Part shown: positions 1 through 13,199 of the stretch, one piece after another
Layout of the letters: each line of letters begins with the position of its first letter
Position numbering within the stretch: position 1 is the first letter of the stretch
Assembly (NCBI RefSeq): GCF_008801925.2
Contig: NZ_CP062803.1
Location: 1 to 64,000, forward strand
Direction of reading: 5' to 3'
DNA from: Cupriavidus basilensis
GTDB taxonomy: Bacteria; Pseudomonadota; Gammaproteobacteria; Burkholderiales; Burkholderiaceae
DNA length: 64,000 nt
Notes under the pieces: generated by a model
What the model was told of the DNA's origin: nothing
Seen by the model: only the letters and a program-made list of their open reading frames with translations
Databases searched by the model: none
Position numbers and translations under genes: made by a program

Positions 1-1785
1 ATGCAAGATTTCTGGCAGGCAGCAGCCGCGCAACTCGAGCGCGAACTGACGCCGCAACAGTTCAAGACCTGGATCAAGCCGTTGGCGCCTGTCGCCTTCG
101 ACGAGGAAGCGCACGCGCTGCGTATCGCCGCGCCCAACCGCTTCAAGCTCGATTGGGTAAAAAGCCAGTTTTCGGGCCGTATCACCGCGCTCGCCTGCGA
201 ATACTGGGAAGCCAACGTCAGCGTTCACTTCGTTCTGGACCCCGCCGCCTCGGGCCGGGCTGCCGCCGGCTATCCGCAGCAGGCCGGCCAGCCGGGCCAG
301 CCCGGCATGCCTGCCCAGCACGCCGGCCCCGGCTATCCGTCCGGCCAGCCGCTGTCGCAAAACTTCGGCCAGCCCGGCATGCAGCCGGGCCAGGGCGGCC
401 AGGGCTACGGCCCCATGAACCAAGGCGGCCAGCGCGGCGGGCAAGCGCCCTACCCCGGCAACCCCGGCAATGGCGGCAACGGCAGCAATGGCGGCAACTA
501 TCCCGGCAGCGCAAACCAAAGCAATATGGGCGGCATGGGCGGCGAGATCGTCGATATCGACGTGCCGCAGCTGGACCCGGCCGAAGCCAGCGCCCGCTCC
601 TACCGCGTGCAGCCGTCGCAGCAGCCCATGCAGGGCGGCCACCCCGGTAACCAGGGCGGCCATCCAGGGCATCAGGGCAATCAAGGCCATCCGGGCCAGC
701 AAAGCCACCAAGGCCACCCCGGCAACCAGCATGGCGGCCAGCAGCAGAACGACTCGGTGCACGAGCGCTCGCGCCTGAACCACATCCTTACCTTCGACAA
801 CTTCGTCACCGGTAAGGCCAACCAGCTCGCGCGCGCCGCCGCCATCCAGGTGGCCAACAACCCGGGTAAATCCTACAACCCGCTCTATCTGTATGGCGGC
901 GTAGGTCTGGGCAAGACCCACTTGATCCACGCTATCGGCAACTTCATGTTGCTGGAGAACCCGCGCGCCCGCATTCGCTACATCCACGCCGAGCAATACG
1001 TCTCCGACGTGGTCAAGGCCTACCAGCGCAAGGCGTTCGACGAGTTCAAGCGCTACTACCACTCGCTCGACCTGCTGCTGATCGACGATATTCAATTTTT
1101 CTCCGGCAAGAACCGCACGCAGGAAGAGTTCTTCTACGCCTTCGAGGCCCTGATCGCCAACCGGGCGCAGGTGATCATCACCAGCGATACGTACCCCAAG
1201 GAAATCAGCGGCATCGACGATCGCCTGATCTCGCGCTTCGACTCCGGCCTCACGGTCGCCATCGAGCCGCCCGAGCTGGAGATGCGCGTCGCCATCCTGA
1301 TGAAGAAGGCCGCCGCCGAGAACGTCAGCGTGCCCGAGGAAGTCGCCTTCTTCGTCGCCAAGCATTTGCGCTCCAACGTGCGCGAGCTGGAAGGCGCGTT
1401 GCGCAAGATCCTCGCCTTCTCCAACTTCCACGGCAAGGACATCACCATCGATGTCACCCGTGAAGCGCTGAAGGACCTGCTGACGGTGCAGAACCGCCAG
1501 ATCTCGGTTGAGAACATCCAGAAGACCTGCGCGGATTTCTACAACATCAAGGTCGCGGACATGTACAGCAAGAAGCGGCCCGCCAATATCGCGCGGCCCC
1601 GCCAGATTGCCATGTACCTGGCCAAGGAACTCACGCAGAAAAGCCTGCCGGAAATCGGCGAGCTGTTCGGCGGGCGCGATCACACCACCGTACTGCACGC
1701 GGTGCGCAAGATCGCCGACGAACGCAGCAAGGACGCGCAGCTCAACCACGAGCTGCACGTGCTGGAACAGACGCTCAAGGGCTGA
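1..1785 (+). CDS. dnaA: Chromosomal replication initiator protein DnaA
   Basis: ATP-dependent initiator that binds DnaA boxes at oriC, melts the origin and loads DnaB helicase. The 594-residue frame begins at base 1. Domain I (about residues 1-80) starts [14 protein letters not shown] very long Gly/Gln/Pro/His-rich domain II linker follows (about 80-255), which makes the protein longer than the roughly 470 residues usual for the family. The AAA+ domain has Walker A GGVGLGKT at 299-306 and Walker B LLLIDD near 358-363. The C-terminal box-binding helix-turn-helix carries GGRDHTTV at about 557-564. It lies upstream of dnaN in the conserved order. The upstream control region is outside the window. 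Confidence 0.99.
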   Translation: MQDFWQAAAAQLERELTPQQFKTWIKPLAPVAFDEEAHALRIAAPNRFKLDWVKSQFSGRITALACEYWEANVSVHFVLDPAASGRAAAGYPQQAGQPGQPGMPAQHAGPGYPSGQPLSQNFGQPGMQPGQGGQGYGPMNQGGQRGGQAPYPGNPGNGGNGSNGGNYPGSANQSNMGGMGGEIVDIDVPQLDPAEASARSYRVQPSQQPMQGGHPGNQGGHPGHQGNQGHPGQQSHQGHPGNQHGGQQQNDSVHERSRLNHILTFDNFVTGKANQLARAAAIQVANNPGKSYNPLYLYGGVGLGKTHLIHAIGNFMLLENPRARIRYIHAEQYVSDVVKAYQRKAFDEFKRYYHSLDLLLIDDIQFFSGKNRTQEEFFYAFEALIANRAQVIITSDTYPKEISGIDDRLISRFDSGLTVAIEPPELEMRVAILMKKAAAENVSVPEEVAFFVAKHLRSNVRELEGALRKILAFSNFHGKDITIDVTREALKDLLTVQNRQISVENIQKTCADFYNIKVADMYSKKRPANIARPRQIAMYLAKELTQKSLPEIGELFGGRDHTTVLHAVRKIADERSKDAQLNHELHVLEQTLKG

Positions 1786-2242
1786 CCCCGAGCGTCGAAT
1801 CGTAGTGAAACAGTAGTGAAGCAGCAATGAAGCAGCATTTGCCAGCCCGGTCACGCCGGGCTGGCATACTGTAGGGTACGCGCCGGGCAGGATCCGGCGC
1901 ATGAATCAATCGGAAAGCAACACCGGGGCATTGCGGAACATTGCCATGAAAACGGCCTGGGCTAAGGCTTTGCGGTGAGTCGGGACGAGCGGGCGGAGGG
2001 GGCGGCCAGCGACAACAGTCGCCAGCCACCGAAGAAGTCTGAATTTGTGTCGCTTTGCGCACAATTTCACCCTCCGATCGCGCTTCTCCCGCTTCACCGC
2101 AGCGGCTTATCCTTGGTACAATGGCGAATTAACTTGTTGATTCCAAAGCGTTTTGGAAGCGTTTTTGGAAACTGCGCGGCAAGTTAGTGCCAGTCAGTGC
2201 GCACCCGCGGTCGCTTACTACAAACGACGAAGGATAAATTCA
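1786..2242 (+). promoter_or_regulatory. dnaA-dnaN intergenic region with candidate dnaN promoter
   Basis: This 457-bp gap holds no convincing gene. A -10-like TACAAT lies at 2117-2122, with a weak -35-like TTCACC at 2093-2098 (18-bp spacer). Downstream, TTCCAAA/TTTGGAA (2141-2147 and 2152-2158) forms a small inverted repeat in what would be the dnaN leader. No DnaA box close to TTATCCACA was found, so the replication origin is probably not here. Confidence 0.3.
1841..1865. terminator. Hairpin downstream of dnaA
   Basis: A perfect 10-bp inverted repeat (GCCAGCCCGG, loop TCACG, then its complement) sits 55 bp after the dnaA stop. No U-run follows on either strand, so it is a strong hairpin but not a classical intrinsic terminator. 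It may stabilise the 3' end of the dnaA message. Confidence 0.4.
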
Positions 2243-3367
2243 ATGCAATTGGTCAAAACCTCGCGAGACAATCTGCTGCGTCCGCTGCAAATCGTGAGCG
2301 GCATCGTGGAGCGCCGCCACACACTCCCGATCCTGGCCAACCTGCTGATTCGCAAGTCCGGGTCCAACGTATCCTTCCTCTCGACCGACATCGAGATCCA
2401 GATCACCACGCACGCCGAATGCGGCGTAGGCAGCGACACCGTGGCCACCACCGTGGCCGCCCGCAAGCTGCTCGACATCCTGCGCGCCATGCCCGACGGC
2501 GAAGTCGCCCTGTCGCTCAACGACAAGCGCATGACCGTGCAGTCCGGCAAGAGCCGCTTCGCGCTGCAGACCCTGGCCGCCGAAGAATTCCCCACGGTAG
2601 CCGAAGCCAGCGAGTTCGGCGCCTCCGTCAGCCTGCCGCAAAAGACCTTCAAGCACCTGCTCGCCATGGTTCACTTCGCCATGGCCCAGCAAGACATCCG
2701 CTACTACCTCAACGGCATGCTGCTGGTGGTGGACGGCAAGAAGGTCATGGCAGTCGCCACCGACGGCCACCGCCTGGCCTACTGCGGCGTGGAGCTGGAC
2801 GCCGAAGCCACCAGTGGCGAAGGCGCCCCGTCGCGCCAGGAAGTGATCATCCCGCGCAAGACCATTCTCGAGCTGCAACGCCTGCTGGAAGACAACGACG
2901 ATCCCGTGCAAGTGCAACTGGCCGCCAACCAGGTCAAGTTCACCTTCGCCAATATCGAGCTGATCTCCAAGCTGGTCGAAGGCAAGTTCCCGGACTTCCA
3001 GCGCGTGATCCCCAAGGGCTACAAGAACGCCTTCGCCATCGACCGCGTCAAGCTGCAGCAAGCCCTGCAACGCACCGCCATCCTGACCACCGACAAGTTC
3101 AAGGGCGTGCGCTGCATCCTGGATACGCACGTACTCAAGATCAGCTCCACCAACGCCGATCAGGAAGAAGCGCAGGAAGAACTCGAACTTGATTATTCGG
3201 GCGATGCCCTCGATATCGGTTTTAACGTGACCTATTTGCTGGACGTGCTCGCCAACCTCAAGAGCGAGCAAGTCCAGGTCAGCCTCGGCGACTCCAATTC
3301 GAGCGCGCTGATCACCGTGCCGGAAGACGACAACTTCAAGTACGTCGTCATGCCGATGCGCATTTGA
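2243..3367 (+). CDS. dnaN: DNA polymerase III beta subunit (sliding clamp)
   Basis: Ring-shaped processivity clamp that tethers polymerase III and other factors to DNA. The frame is open further upstream, but the family N-terminus (MQLVKTSRDNLLRPLQIV) starts at 2243, eight bases after a GAAGGA Shine-Dalgarno at 2229-2234. This gives 374 residues, close to the family norm. The three repeated clamp folds and the typical C-terminal tail VVMPMRI (clamp-binding groove) are intact. It is followed by an intrinsic terminator and then gyrB. Codon use matches dnaA and gyrB. Confidence 0.98.
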   Translation: MQLVKTSRDNLLRPLQIVSGIVERRHTLPILANLLIRKSGSNVSFLSTDIEIQITTHAECGVGSDTVATTVAARKLLDILRAMPDGEVALSLNDKRMTVQSGKSRFALQTLAAEEFPTVAEASEFGASVSLPQKTFKHLLAMVHFAMAQQDIRYYLNGMLLVVDGKKVMAVATDGHRLAYCGVELDAEATSGEGAPSRQEVIIPRKTILELQRLLEDNDDPVQVQLAANQVKFTFANIELISKLVEGKFPDFQRVIPKGYKNAFAIDRVKLQQALQRTAILTTDKFKGVRCILDTHVLKISSTNADQEEAQEELELDYSGDALDIGFNVTYLLDVLANLKSEQVQVSLGDSNSSALITVPEDDNFKYVVMPMRI

Positions 3368-3472
3368 TGAGCCGGTAACAAGGACCACAAGATACGCAAA
3401 ACCGGAGCATCTAACGGCACACCACGGCTTGCGCAGCCGCCCCAGGGGCCCCGCGCAAGACCCGCCGCACCA

Positions 3473-3511
3473 GGGGCCGGATCGTCGAGATCCGCCCCTT
3501 TTGCCGTTTTT
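3473..3511 (+). terminator. Intrinsic terminator after dnaN
   Basis: GGGGCCGGATC (3473-3483) pairs with GATCCGCCCC (3489-3498) across a 5-base loop with one bulged base. It is followed by TTTTGCCGTTTTT. It lies about 105 bp after the dnaN stop, so gyrB probably has its own promoter. A second stem, CTTGCGC/GCGCAAG, lies just upstream at about 3428-3459. Confidence 0.75.
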
Positions 3512-3588
3512 ATGTAACCCGCTATGCGGCCCGATCCGGGCGCGCCCATCCGGGCGTGACGAGAGATCGCCGCATTCGCCGTGAGTAA

Positions 3589-6132
<2,544 letters not shown>

Positions 6133-6154
6133 TAGTTCTGTCAGTTGTAGGGAA

Positions 6155-6216
6155 CCGGAATTAGCTGGACTACGAGCGCTTCTGCTGGACTGCAAATCCG
6201 GAATTAGCTGGACTAC
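6155..6216 (+). repeat. Direct repeats resembling insertion-sequence ends (left island border)
   Basis: The 19-mer CCGGAATTAGCTGGACTAC occurs exactly at 6155-6173 and 6198-6216, starting 22 bp after the gyrB stop. Related copies in the opposite orientation lie at 47661-47679 (reverse CCGGAATTGGCTGGACTGC) and 47739-47757 (reverse CCGGAGATCGCTGGACTAC). Arrays of this kind look like transposase-binding repeats at element ends, so this is probably a remnant of an insertion-sequence terminus. The family could not be named with certainty. Confidence 0.6.
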
Positions 6217-6258
6217 CGTGCAATTCGGGCCGACCGTAGGGCGCCAAAGTAATTGCGA

Positions 6259-7001
6259 CTAGCTGTTGAGTTTCAAGAGGTTGTTCACGGCGGAGATACG
6301 AGTCATGGGTGGCTGGTAGTTCAGGGCTGCGTGTGGCCGATGCCAGTTGTATCGATGGATGAATGACCGCAAGGCGGCCTCGGCTGGGCTGAGGATTCAT
6401 AGGGCTGGGCATAGGCCCATTCGCGCAGGCTGGTTTGCACGAAGCGCTCGGCCTTGCCGTTGGTCTTGGGCGTATAGGGCCTGGTATGGATGTGCCGGAC
6501 CCCGAAGGCGGCACCGGTCGCCTTGAAGGCCTTGGACACATAGCCGCTGCCGTTGTCGGTCACCACGCGATCGATCCATACCCCCAGGCCGGCGTAATAC
6601 GCCACGGCTTCGCGCAGGAACTGCGCACAGCTCGTCCCGACCTCATCCGTCGATCTTGCCCAGTTTCTTGGTGTCCAGGTGCAGCAGCTCACCAGGCGCG
6701 AGAGGCCGTCGCGACGCAAATAGCGACTCAAGGTGGCGAGGCTGCGACCGCTGTCCGCGGCAATCTGCCGGAAGGTCCAGCGTTGACGGCGCAGCGCCTG
6801 GAAGCGCTCGCGCTGAGCCGGATCACAGGAGGCGGGGCTCGGACGCGGACGCGAACTGCGGTCGGCCAAGCCGGTTTCGCCTTCAGTCTTGAAGCGGGCC
6901 AGCCACTTGTAGCCGATACGCAGGCTCACGCCCGCGACCTGCGTCGCTTGCGCCACACGCCAGCCTTCGTGAAGGACCCGATTCATCACAACGGGCGCCA
7001 C
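6259..7001 (-). pseudogene. IS481-family transposase, degenerate
   Basis: The minus strand encodes an N-terminal helix-turn-helix (SLRIGYKWLARFKTEGETGL), a second HTH (WTFRQIAADSGRSLATLSRYL) and part of a DDE integrase core (VVTDNGSGYVS, NGKAERFVQ). About 90-100 residues around the first catalytic Asp are missing near 6640-6680. The family C-terminus (SFIHRYNWHRPHAALNYQ through NNLLKLNS) lies in another frame down to 6259, so there are at least one deletion and one frameshift. It cannot make an active transposase. It sits at the left edge of the accessory block. Confidence 0.85.
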
Positions 7002-8382
7002 AGTTTTGCTACTGAGCGACGAAGTTAGTGCGGCTGAACTACTGCCGAGCGTCGGAATTCTTGCAACTCGTGCCAGAATTCATGAAAAGAAGCGTCCTGT
7101 GAGCCGACTACTCAGATGCGAGCCCCGTTGTATCCCGGGCCTTAAATTGGCACTTGGTCCCACGGGGCGCTATGGGTTTGAGATGGTGATGGCTTTCCTT
7201 ACTACTTGATCCAACGAGCGGAGCTCCGTTAGGCGGCTCCGGTGGCAGCGGCTTCTCCCGCGCAATGCCGCGACCCTCCAGTTCCTTCAGGAACCGAACC
7301 GGGTTCATATCGTCAGTCCCGGCAGCGGCTCGTCGAGGAAGCATTCCATACAGCGAGTGACGAAAACCGATTCTCTGAGTCGGTTTCGCGGCGGGCCGCA
7401 GCGAGACGATGCGTGTCTTCGTCAATACGTGCGTGGATTGGATGCGCGTTGCAGTCTTGCCGGACGCAGCCGCAACGTCTGGTCGTTGCATTGCCAGTCA
7501 GGGCCTTCGAGCCCGACACCCTGATCAACCTCATTGTGGTTGAACTGCGACCGGCGGAGCTTCCGTGCTCCCCCAGACCCCGTCGTTCACGGGATGAGAT
7601 TCTGCTTTCCTCCTGCATCCCCCATAGCCCAACCCAGCACGGATTGGAAAGGCGTATTTTCGACCACATAGCCGTGGCCGGAGCATATCTGCTGTGCGGC
7701 CTCTCCTCCTCTCGGCCAAGCATGTCGCATCCCGCAAATGCTGGCGGCGCGGAGCATCGCGCCCGATACGAGAACCGGTGCAAAAGCCTGCAAAGGGAGG
7801 TGGAGCGGTTAAAATGCACCCCGCGACACGGGCCGGACGGTAGCTGCCAGGCCGGACGTTCTCTATGTCTTGGAAGCTGCTTCGCGCTCCTGCGCCGGTC
7901 GCGTGGCATGGACGACGATCACGGAGCCTTGCGGAGGATCGAGGGCAACTCGCGGGCGGTCGGGATGTGGTTATTCATTTGTTTCTCCTTCGTTGAGGCC
8001 GCGCCGTGCGGCCTTGTGGCGTCGGAAAGGGCTCGATAAGGCATGGCCCAAAACACCCCACGGGGCCGTAACGTCAGAGGAGGAGCGGTCCGCGCTTGCG
8101 GCCCATGCCTCTGTTGTGCGAACACGAAGCAGAAAGGCCCGCATTGAGCGGACTTCCCGAGGAAGGGAGTAGGTGATGTACTGCAGTCTGACCGAGGGAA
8201 TGGCACGGGATGGTCGTGGATCAGCGATGATTTGCGATTGACGCAGTTGCCGCAGCCCAAGTGCGTTGGGACGGACAAAACCAAGGAGCGAGCCAGACTG
8301 CGCTCCGATGCAGCGGTGGCCGCAGCAGAGCTAATTTTCCCGGGCGAGGACCTCGCCCATATTTTGCTATAGGGACACGAAG
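7002..8382. other. Region without a recognisable gene
   Basis: About 1.4 kb between the broken transposase and the methyltransferase operon. Open frames of up to 265 codons exist on both strands, but their composition (Arg/Ser/Pro-rich, overlapping on both strands) looks like frames open by chance in GC-rich DNA, and no family was recognised. It may be eroded mobile-element or host sequence. The promoter of the following operon is presumably in the last 100-150 bp. Confidence 0.5.
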
Positions 8383-11145
8383 TTGAACGCCGTTGAAATA
8401 GAACAGGCCATCACCGATCTTGCGGAGCAGTCGTTCGACGGCGAGAAGTTCCCGTATGCCTTCCTTGAAGCCTTTGGCAACAAGGCAACGACGATCCAGC
8501 GCTTGCGCAGCGGCGCGACGAACAAATCCGACCTCGGCGGGGTTCTTCAGACCAACAACATCCATATCGTTACCTGCGACAGCCGCCAGGTCACGAGCAC
8601 CCTCAAGTCTCTGAAAGACAGCCCGGCAACTGCCCGGGCGAAAGCGAAGTTCATCCTTGCCACGGACGGCGCGGACTTTGAGGCCGAAGACTTGACCAGC
8701 GGCGAAACCGTCGCCTGCGCCTTCAAAGACTTTCCCGACCATTTTGGTTTCTTTCTGCCGCTGGCGGGCATCACCACCGTCCGGCAGATTAGCGAGAACG
8801 CCTTCGACATCCGGGCGACTAGCCGCCTGAACCGGCTCTATGTTGAGCTGTTGAAGGACAACCCCGAATGGGGCAAGGCCGAGCGCCGCCATGACATGAA
8901 TCACTTCATGGCACGGCTTATCTTCTGCTTCTTCGCCGAGGACACGGACATCTTCGTTGGTAAGGGCAAGTTCACCGAAACCGTCGCGCAGATGAGCGCG
9001 AAGGATTCGTCCAACACCCATGACGTGATTGGCGCGCTGTTCCTTGCCATGAACACGAAGCCGGGTGAGGACCGGGCAAAGGCCAAAATCCCCCGCTGGG
9101 CCGACGCGTTCCCGTATGTGAACGGCGGTCTATTCTCTGGCAGCATGGATGTGCCGAAGTTTAGCAAGATTGCTCGCTCTTACTTGCTGCACGTTGGCGG
9201 TCTCGACTGGACTAAGATTAATCCAGACATCTTCGGGTCGATGATTCAGGCCGTCGCCGATGACGAAGAGCGCGGTGAGCTAGGAATGCACTACACCAGC
9301 GTGCCCAATATCCTCAAGGTGCTCAATCCGCTTTTTCTTGACGACTTGCGCGCGCGACTGGAGGAGGCGGGCGACAACCCGCGCACTTTACTCAACCTGC
9401 GCAAGCGCATGTCGAAGATCAGGGTTTTCGACCCCGCATGTGGCTCCGGCAACTTCCTCGTCATCGCCTACAAGGAGATGCGCGCAATAGAGGCGGAGAT
9501 AAACAAGCGGCGCGGCGAACAGGATCGCAGTTCTGAGCTTCCCCTCACCAACTTTCGTGGCATCGAACTTCGCGACTTCCCGGCGGAAATCGCCCGTCTG
9601 GCGCTGGTCATCGCCGAGTACCAATGCGACGTGCTCTATCGCGGTCAGAAGTTGGCTCTGGCCGAGTTCCTGCCTCTGCGCAACGAGAACTGGATCACCT
9701 GCGGCAACGCCCTTCGACTTGACTGGTTGAGCCTCTGGCCGCCGACCGGAACAGGTGTGAAGTTACAGGCCGATGACCTATTCAGCATGCCGCTCGACCA
9801 GGCCGAGATTGACTTCGCGAACGAAGGTGGCGAAACGTATATCTGTGGAAACCCACCTTATGTGGGTGATAAGTATCAAACTGCCGATCAAAAAGATGAT
9901 CTGCGGGTTGTTTCGAGCGGACGTAAAACAACGAAGGCGATTGACTACATTACGGGCTGGCTCTGGAAGGCGTCGGATTACATTCAGCATGAAGGGGCCT
10001 TCGCCTTTGTTTCCACAAATTCGATTTGCCAAGGTGTCCAAGTCCCCGCGATCTGGACCGACATTCTTAGCAAGCAACAGTCTATATTTTTTGCGCACCA
10101 CGGGTTTCACTGGTCAAACAGCGCGACCAACAACGCGAACGTCATGTGTGTGATCGTTGGCGTAGCGAAAAATCATAAGGGGCCGAAGTATATTTATACT
10201 ACCGAGGTGCGCCGGGAAGCATCCAATATAAATCCATACCTGATTGATGGGCCTCAGCTAATTGTAGAAAAGCAAAGTGCTCCCGCCTGCGGCTTGCCGG
10301 TGATGTTTGCCGGTAACATTCCGAGAGACAAAGGCAATTTCATGCTCACTCCCGACGAGAAGCATGAACTGCTGTCACAATATCCGGCAGCAGAACGGTT
10401 GGTCAGAAGGATTCTTGGGTCGGACGAGCTGATCAATGGCATTGAGCGGTTCTGCCTATGGATTTCAGATGGCGATGCTGATTTGGCGCGCACAATCCCG
10501 CCAGTCGCAAAGCGGCTTGAACGAATAGTTGAATATCGCCGAACCGGGAGTGAGCGAGGAAAGTTGGGACTCGACACGCCCTACAAGTTCGAGAGAACTA
10601 TCACCGGGGCAAACAGCGAAATTGTTATACCGAGAGTTTCTTCGGAGCGTAGAGAGTATCTTCCGGCTGGATTTCTAGATGCGGATGACATCGTATCGGA
10701 TGCGGCGATGGCCATTTATGATGCGCCATTGTCGGCATTTGCGCTTCTCACATCCAGAATACATTGGGTGTGGGTACGCGCGATATGCGGACAGTTGGAA
10801 ACCCGTATTCGCTACTCCAATACTCTCGGCTGGAATACGTTTCCAGTGCCAACACTAACCGACAAGAACAAGGCGGACCTCACGCGCAGCGCCGAGGGCA
10901 TCCTGCTTGCGCGGGAGCATCACTTCCCGGCGACCATCGCCGACTTGTACGACCCTGACAACATGCCCGAGGATTTGCGGGCAGCGCATGAGCGGAATGA
11001 CGAAGTGCTGGAGCGCATTTACATCGGTCGCCGCTTCAAAAATGATACCGAACGGCTGGAAAAGTTGTTCGACCTCTATACAAAGATGACCGCTATGGCT
11101 GCGCCGGCCAAGGCCAAGAAGCGAAAGGCGGGAGTCAACGCATGA
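8383..11145 (+). CDS. N6-adenine DNA methyltransferase, MmeI/COG1002-like
   Basis: Class I SAM-dependent DNA methyltransferase of 920 residues, starting at TTG 8383 (AGGGA at 8371-8375). Motif I is FDPACGSGNFLV (about 348-359) and the catalytic motif IV is NPPY (490-493), typical of gamma-class N6-adenine methylation. An N-terminal region of about 180 residues, a helical segment with FCFFAEDTDIF, and a C-terminal target-recognition region complete the type IIG/MmeI-like layout. The N-terminal PD-(D/E)XK nuclease of true MmeI enzymes is not evident: where an E-x-K strand is expected there is ILATDGADFEAEDL. Cleavage may therefore come from the coupled GIY-YIG gene. It overlaps the helicase gene by ATGA. 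Specificity is unknown. Confidence 0.85.
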   Translation: MNAVEIEQAITDLAEQSFDGEKFPYAFLEAFGNKATTIQRLRSGATNKSDLGGVLQTNNIHIVTCDSRQVTSTLKSLKDSPATARAKAKFILATDGADFEAEDLTSGETVACAFKDFPDHFGFFLPLAGITTVRQISENAFDIRATSRLNRLYVELLKDNPEWGKAERRHDMNHFMARLIFCFFAEDTDIFVGKGKFTETVAQMSAKDSSNTHDVIGALFLAMNTKPGEDRAKAKIPRWADAFPYVNGGLFSGSMDVPKFSKIARSYLLHVGGLDWTKINPDIFGSMIQAVADDEERGELGMHYTSVPNILKVLNPLFLDDLRARLEEAGDNPRTLLNLRKRMSKIRVFDPACGSGNFLVIAYKEMRAIEAEINKRRGEQDRSSELPLTNFRGIELRDFPAEIARLALVIAEYQCDVLYRGQKLALAEFLPLRNENWITCGNALRLDWLSLWPPTGTGVKLQADDLFSMPLDQAEIDFANEGGETYICGNPPYVGDKYQTADQKDDLRVVSSGRKTTKAIDYITGWLWKASDYIQHEGAFAFVSTNSICQGVQVPAIWTDILSKQQSIFFAHHGFHWSNSATNNANVMCVIVGVAKNHKGPKYIYTTEVRREASNINPYLIDGPQLIVEKQSAPACGLPVMFAGNIPRDKGNFMLTPDEKHELLSQYPAAERLVRRILGSDELINGIERFCLWISDGDADLARTIPPVAKRLERIVEYRRTGSERGKLGLDTPYKFERTITGANSEIVIPRVSSERREYLPAGFLDADDIVSDAAMAIYDAPLSAFALLTSRIHWVWVRAICGQLETRIRYSNTLGWNTFPVPTLTDKNKADLTRSAEGILLAREHHFPATIADLYDPDNMPEDLRAAHERNDEVLERIYIGRRFKNDTERLEKLFDLYTKMTAMAAPAKAKKRKAGVNA

Positions 11146-13199
11146 ACGACAAGAATAAATCCGTTCCTTCGGTATCCGTTACCTATGCCCGCAACGGGGC
11201 GTCCACCAAGGCCAATGCCCTTGGGATGCGCCCGATGCAGGAGCGCGCGTACGAAAAGCGCGGGGAGCAGTACCTCCTCATCAAATCGCCGCCAGCATCT
11301 GGCAAGAGCCGCGCGCTGATGTTCGTCGCGCTCGATAAACTCCAGAACCAGGGCTTGAAGCAAGTCATCATCGTCGTGCCGGAAAAGTCCATCGGTGCCA
11401 GCTTCAACGACGAGCCGCTGTCAAAGTTTGGCTTCTGGGCGGACTGGCACGTCGAGCCGAAATGGAACCTCTGCAACGCCCCCGGCAATGACAACGGCGG
11501 CAAGGTAAAGTCAGTCGGCGCTTTCCTTGAGAGCACTGATAAAGTGCTGGTCTGCACACACGCGACGTTCCGCTTCGCAGTCGATGCGTATGGCGTGGAG
11601 AAGTTTGACGACCGGTTGATCGCCGTCGACGAGTTCCACCACGTGTCCGCCAACCCCGACAACAAGCTCGGCCAGCATCTCGGGCAGTTCATCGAACGGG
11701 GGCACGTTCACGTCGTCGCTATGACCGGCTCTTATTTCCGGGGCGATGCCGAAGCTGTGCTTGCTCCTCAGGACGAATCCAAGTTCGATGCGGTCACCTA
11801 CACCTACTACGAGCAGCTCAACGGCTACGAGTACCTGAAGCAACTCGACATCGGTTACTTCTTCTACAGCGGGCCGTACGTCGATGACATCCTCAATGTC
11901 CTCGACCCCGCCGAGAAGACCATCATCCACATCCCCAACGTCAATTCGCGCGAAAGCACAAAGGACAAGATGCGGGAGGTGGAGCACATCATCGAGGCAC
12001 TGGGCGAGTGGCAGGGCATCGATGCGGCGACGGGCTTCCAGCTCGTAAAGCGCTCAGATGGCCGCCTGTTGCGGATTGCCGATCTTGTCGATGATGACGC
12101 CACGAAGCGCGACCGCGTATCTGCCGCGCTGAAAGACCCGGCGCAGAAGAACAATCGGGACCATGTGGACATCATCATTGCACTCGGTATGGCAAAGGAG
12201 GGCTTCGACTGGATTTGGTGTGAGCACGCACTCACTGTCGGCTATCGCGCCAGCCTGACCGAGATCGTGCAGATCATCGGCCGTGCGACCCGTGACGCGC
12301 CCGGCAAAACCCGCGCGCGATTCACGAACCTGATCGCCGAGCCAGACGCTTCAGAGGAAGCCGTCACCGAGGCCGTCAACGACACTCTCAAGGCCATTGC
12401 GGCGAGTCTGCTCATGGAGCAGGTTCTCGCGCCGCGCTTTGAGTTCAAGCCGAAGAACCCAGACAATGGCCCGGAACCTGGATTCGACTACGGCGAGGGC
12501 GGCTACGACCCGGACAAGTGCAATGTCGGCTTCAATGAGCAGACCGGGCAGTTCCAAATCGAGATCAAGGGTCTTGCAGAACCCAGGAGCAAGGAAGCCG
12601 TACGTATTTGTCAGGAAGACTTGAACGAGGTGATCGCCAGTTTCATTCAGGACAAGACCGCTATCGAACGCGGCTTGTTCGACGAGGAGCTGGTGCCCGA
12701 GGAGCTCACGCAGGTCCGCATGGGCAAGATCATCAAGGACAAGTACCCCGAGCTTGATGCTGAGGATCAGGAAGCTGTCCGCCAGCACGCCATCGCCGCT
12801 CTCAACCTGACTCAGCAGGCCAAGCAGGTTGCCACGGGCGGCGACAGCTCTGAGCCATCGGCCAACACCGCTCTCATTGACGGCGTGCGCCGGTTTGCCA
12901 TGGACGTGCGCGAGTTGGACATCGACCTCATCGACCGCATTAATCCCTTCGGCGAAGCCTTCGCCATCCTCGCCAAGACCATGAGCGAGGAAAGCCTGAA
13001 ACAGGTTGCGGCGGCTATCTCCGCCAAGCGCACAACCCTGACCCCGGAAGATGCGCTTGACCTTGCCAGGCGAGCGGCGCAATTCAAGAAGGAGCGCGGA
13101 CGTGTGCCTGCGCTCGATTCACAGGATGCATGGGAGCGACGCATGGCCGAAGGCGCGTCAGCCTTTATGCGTTTCAAGGCGGAGGGACGCTATGAATAA
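11142..13199 (+). CDS. DEAD/DEAH-like superfamily 2 helicase
   Basis: A 685-residue helicase or translocase, coupled to the methyltransferase by an ATGA overlap at 11142-11145. Motif I is SPPASGKSRAL (about 49-59), motif II is DEFH (about 162-165), motif III-like MTGSYFRG follows, and motif VI is QIIGRATRDAPG. The C-terminal 250 residues are helical and charged. Placement between a methyltransferase and a GIY-YIG nuclease suggests it moves along DNA or remodels it for restriction. The stop overlaps the next start by 8 bp, so the proteins are probably made in fixed proportion. It resembles HsdR/ResIII helicases without an attached nuclease domain. Confidence 0.85.
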   Translation: MNDKNKSVPSVSVTYARNGASTKANALGMRPMQERAYEKRGEQYLLIKSPPASGKSRALMFVALDKLQNQGLKQVIIVVPEKSIGASFNDEPLSKFGFWADWHVEPKWNLCNAPGNDNGGKVKSVGAFLESTDKVLVCTHATFRFAVDAYGVEKFDDRLIAVDEFHHVSANPDNKLGQHLGQFIERGHVHVVAMTGSYFRGDAEAVLAPQDESKFDAVTYTYYEQLNGYEYLKQLDIGYFFYSGPYVDDILNVLDPAEKTIIHIPNVNSRESTKDKMREVEHIIEALGEWQGIDAATGFQLVKRSDGRLLRIADLVDDDATKRDRVSAALKDPAQKNNRDHVDIIIALGMAKEGFDWIWCEHALTVGYRASLTEIVQIIGRATRDAPGKTRARFTNLIAEPDASEEAVTEAVNDTLKAIAASLLMEQVLAPRFEFKPKNPDNGPEPGFDYGEGGYDPDKCNVGFNEQTGQFQIEIKGLAEPRSKEAVRICQEDLNEVIASFIQDKTAIERGLFDEELVPEELTQVRMGKIIKDKYPELDAEDQEAVRQHAIAALNLTQQAKQVATGGDSSEPSANTALIDGVRRFAMDVRELDIDLIDRINPFGEAFAILAKTMSEESLKQVAAAISAKRTTLTPEDALDLARRAAQFKKERGRVPALDSQDAWERRMAEGASAFMRFKAEGRYE

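Noticed and set aside
1786..2242. Replication origin between dnaA and dnaN
   Set aside because: No run of DnaA boxes was found. TTATCCTTG at 2107-2115 matches only six of nine consensus bases, and no AT-rich unwinding stretch lies next to it. The origin is more likely upstream of dnaA, outside the window.
7242..8039. 265-codon plus-strand frame and overlapping 198-codon minus-strand frame
   Set aside because: Neither has a recognisable domain, plausible start context or normal residue composition, and they overlap each other. They are treated as frames open by chance.
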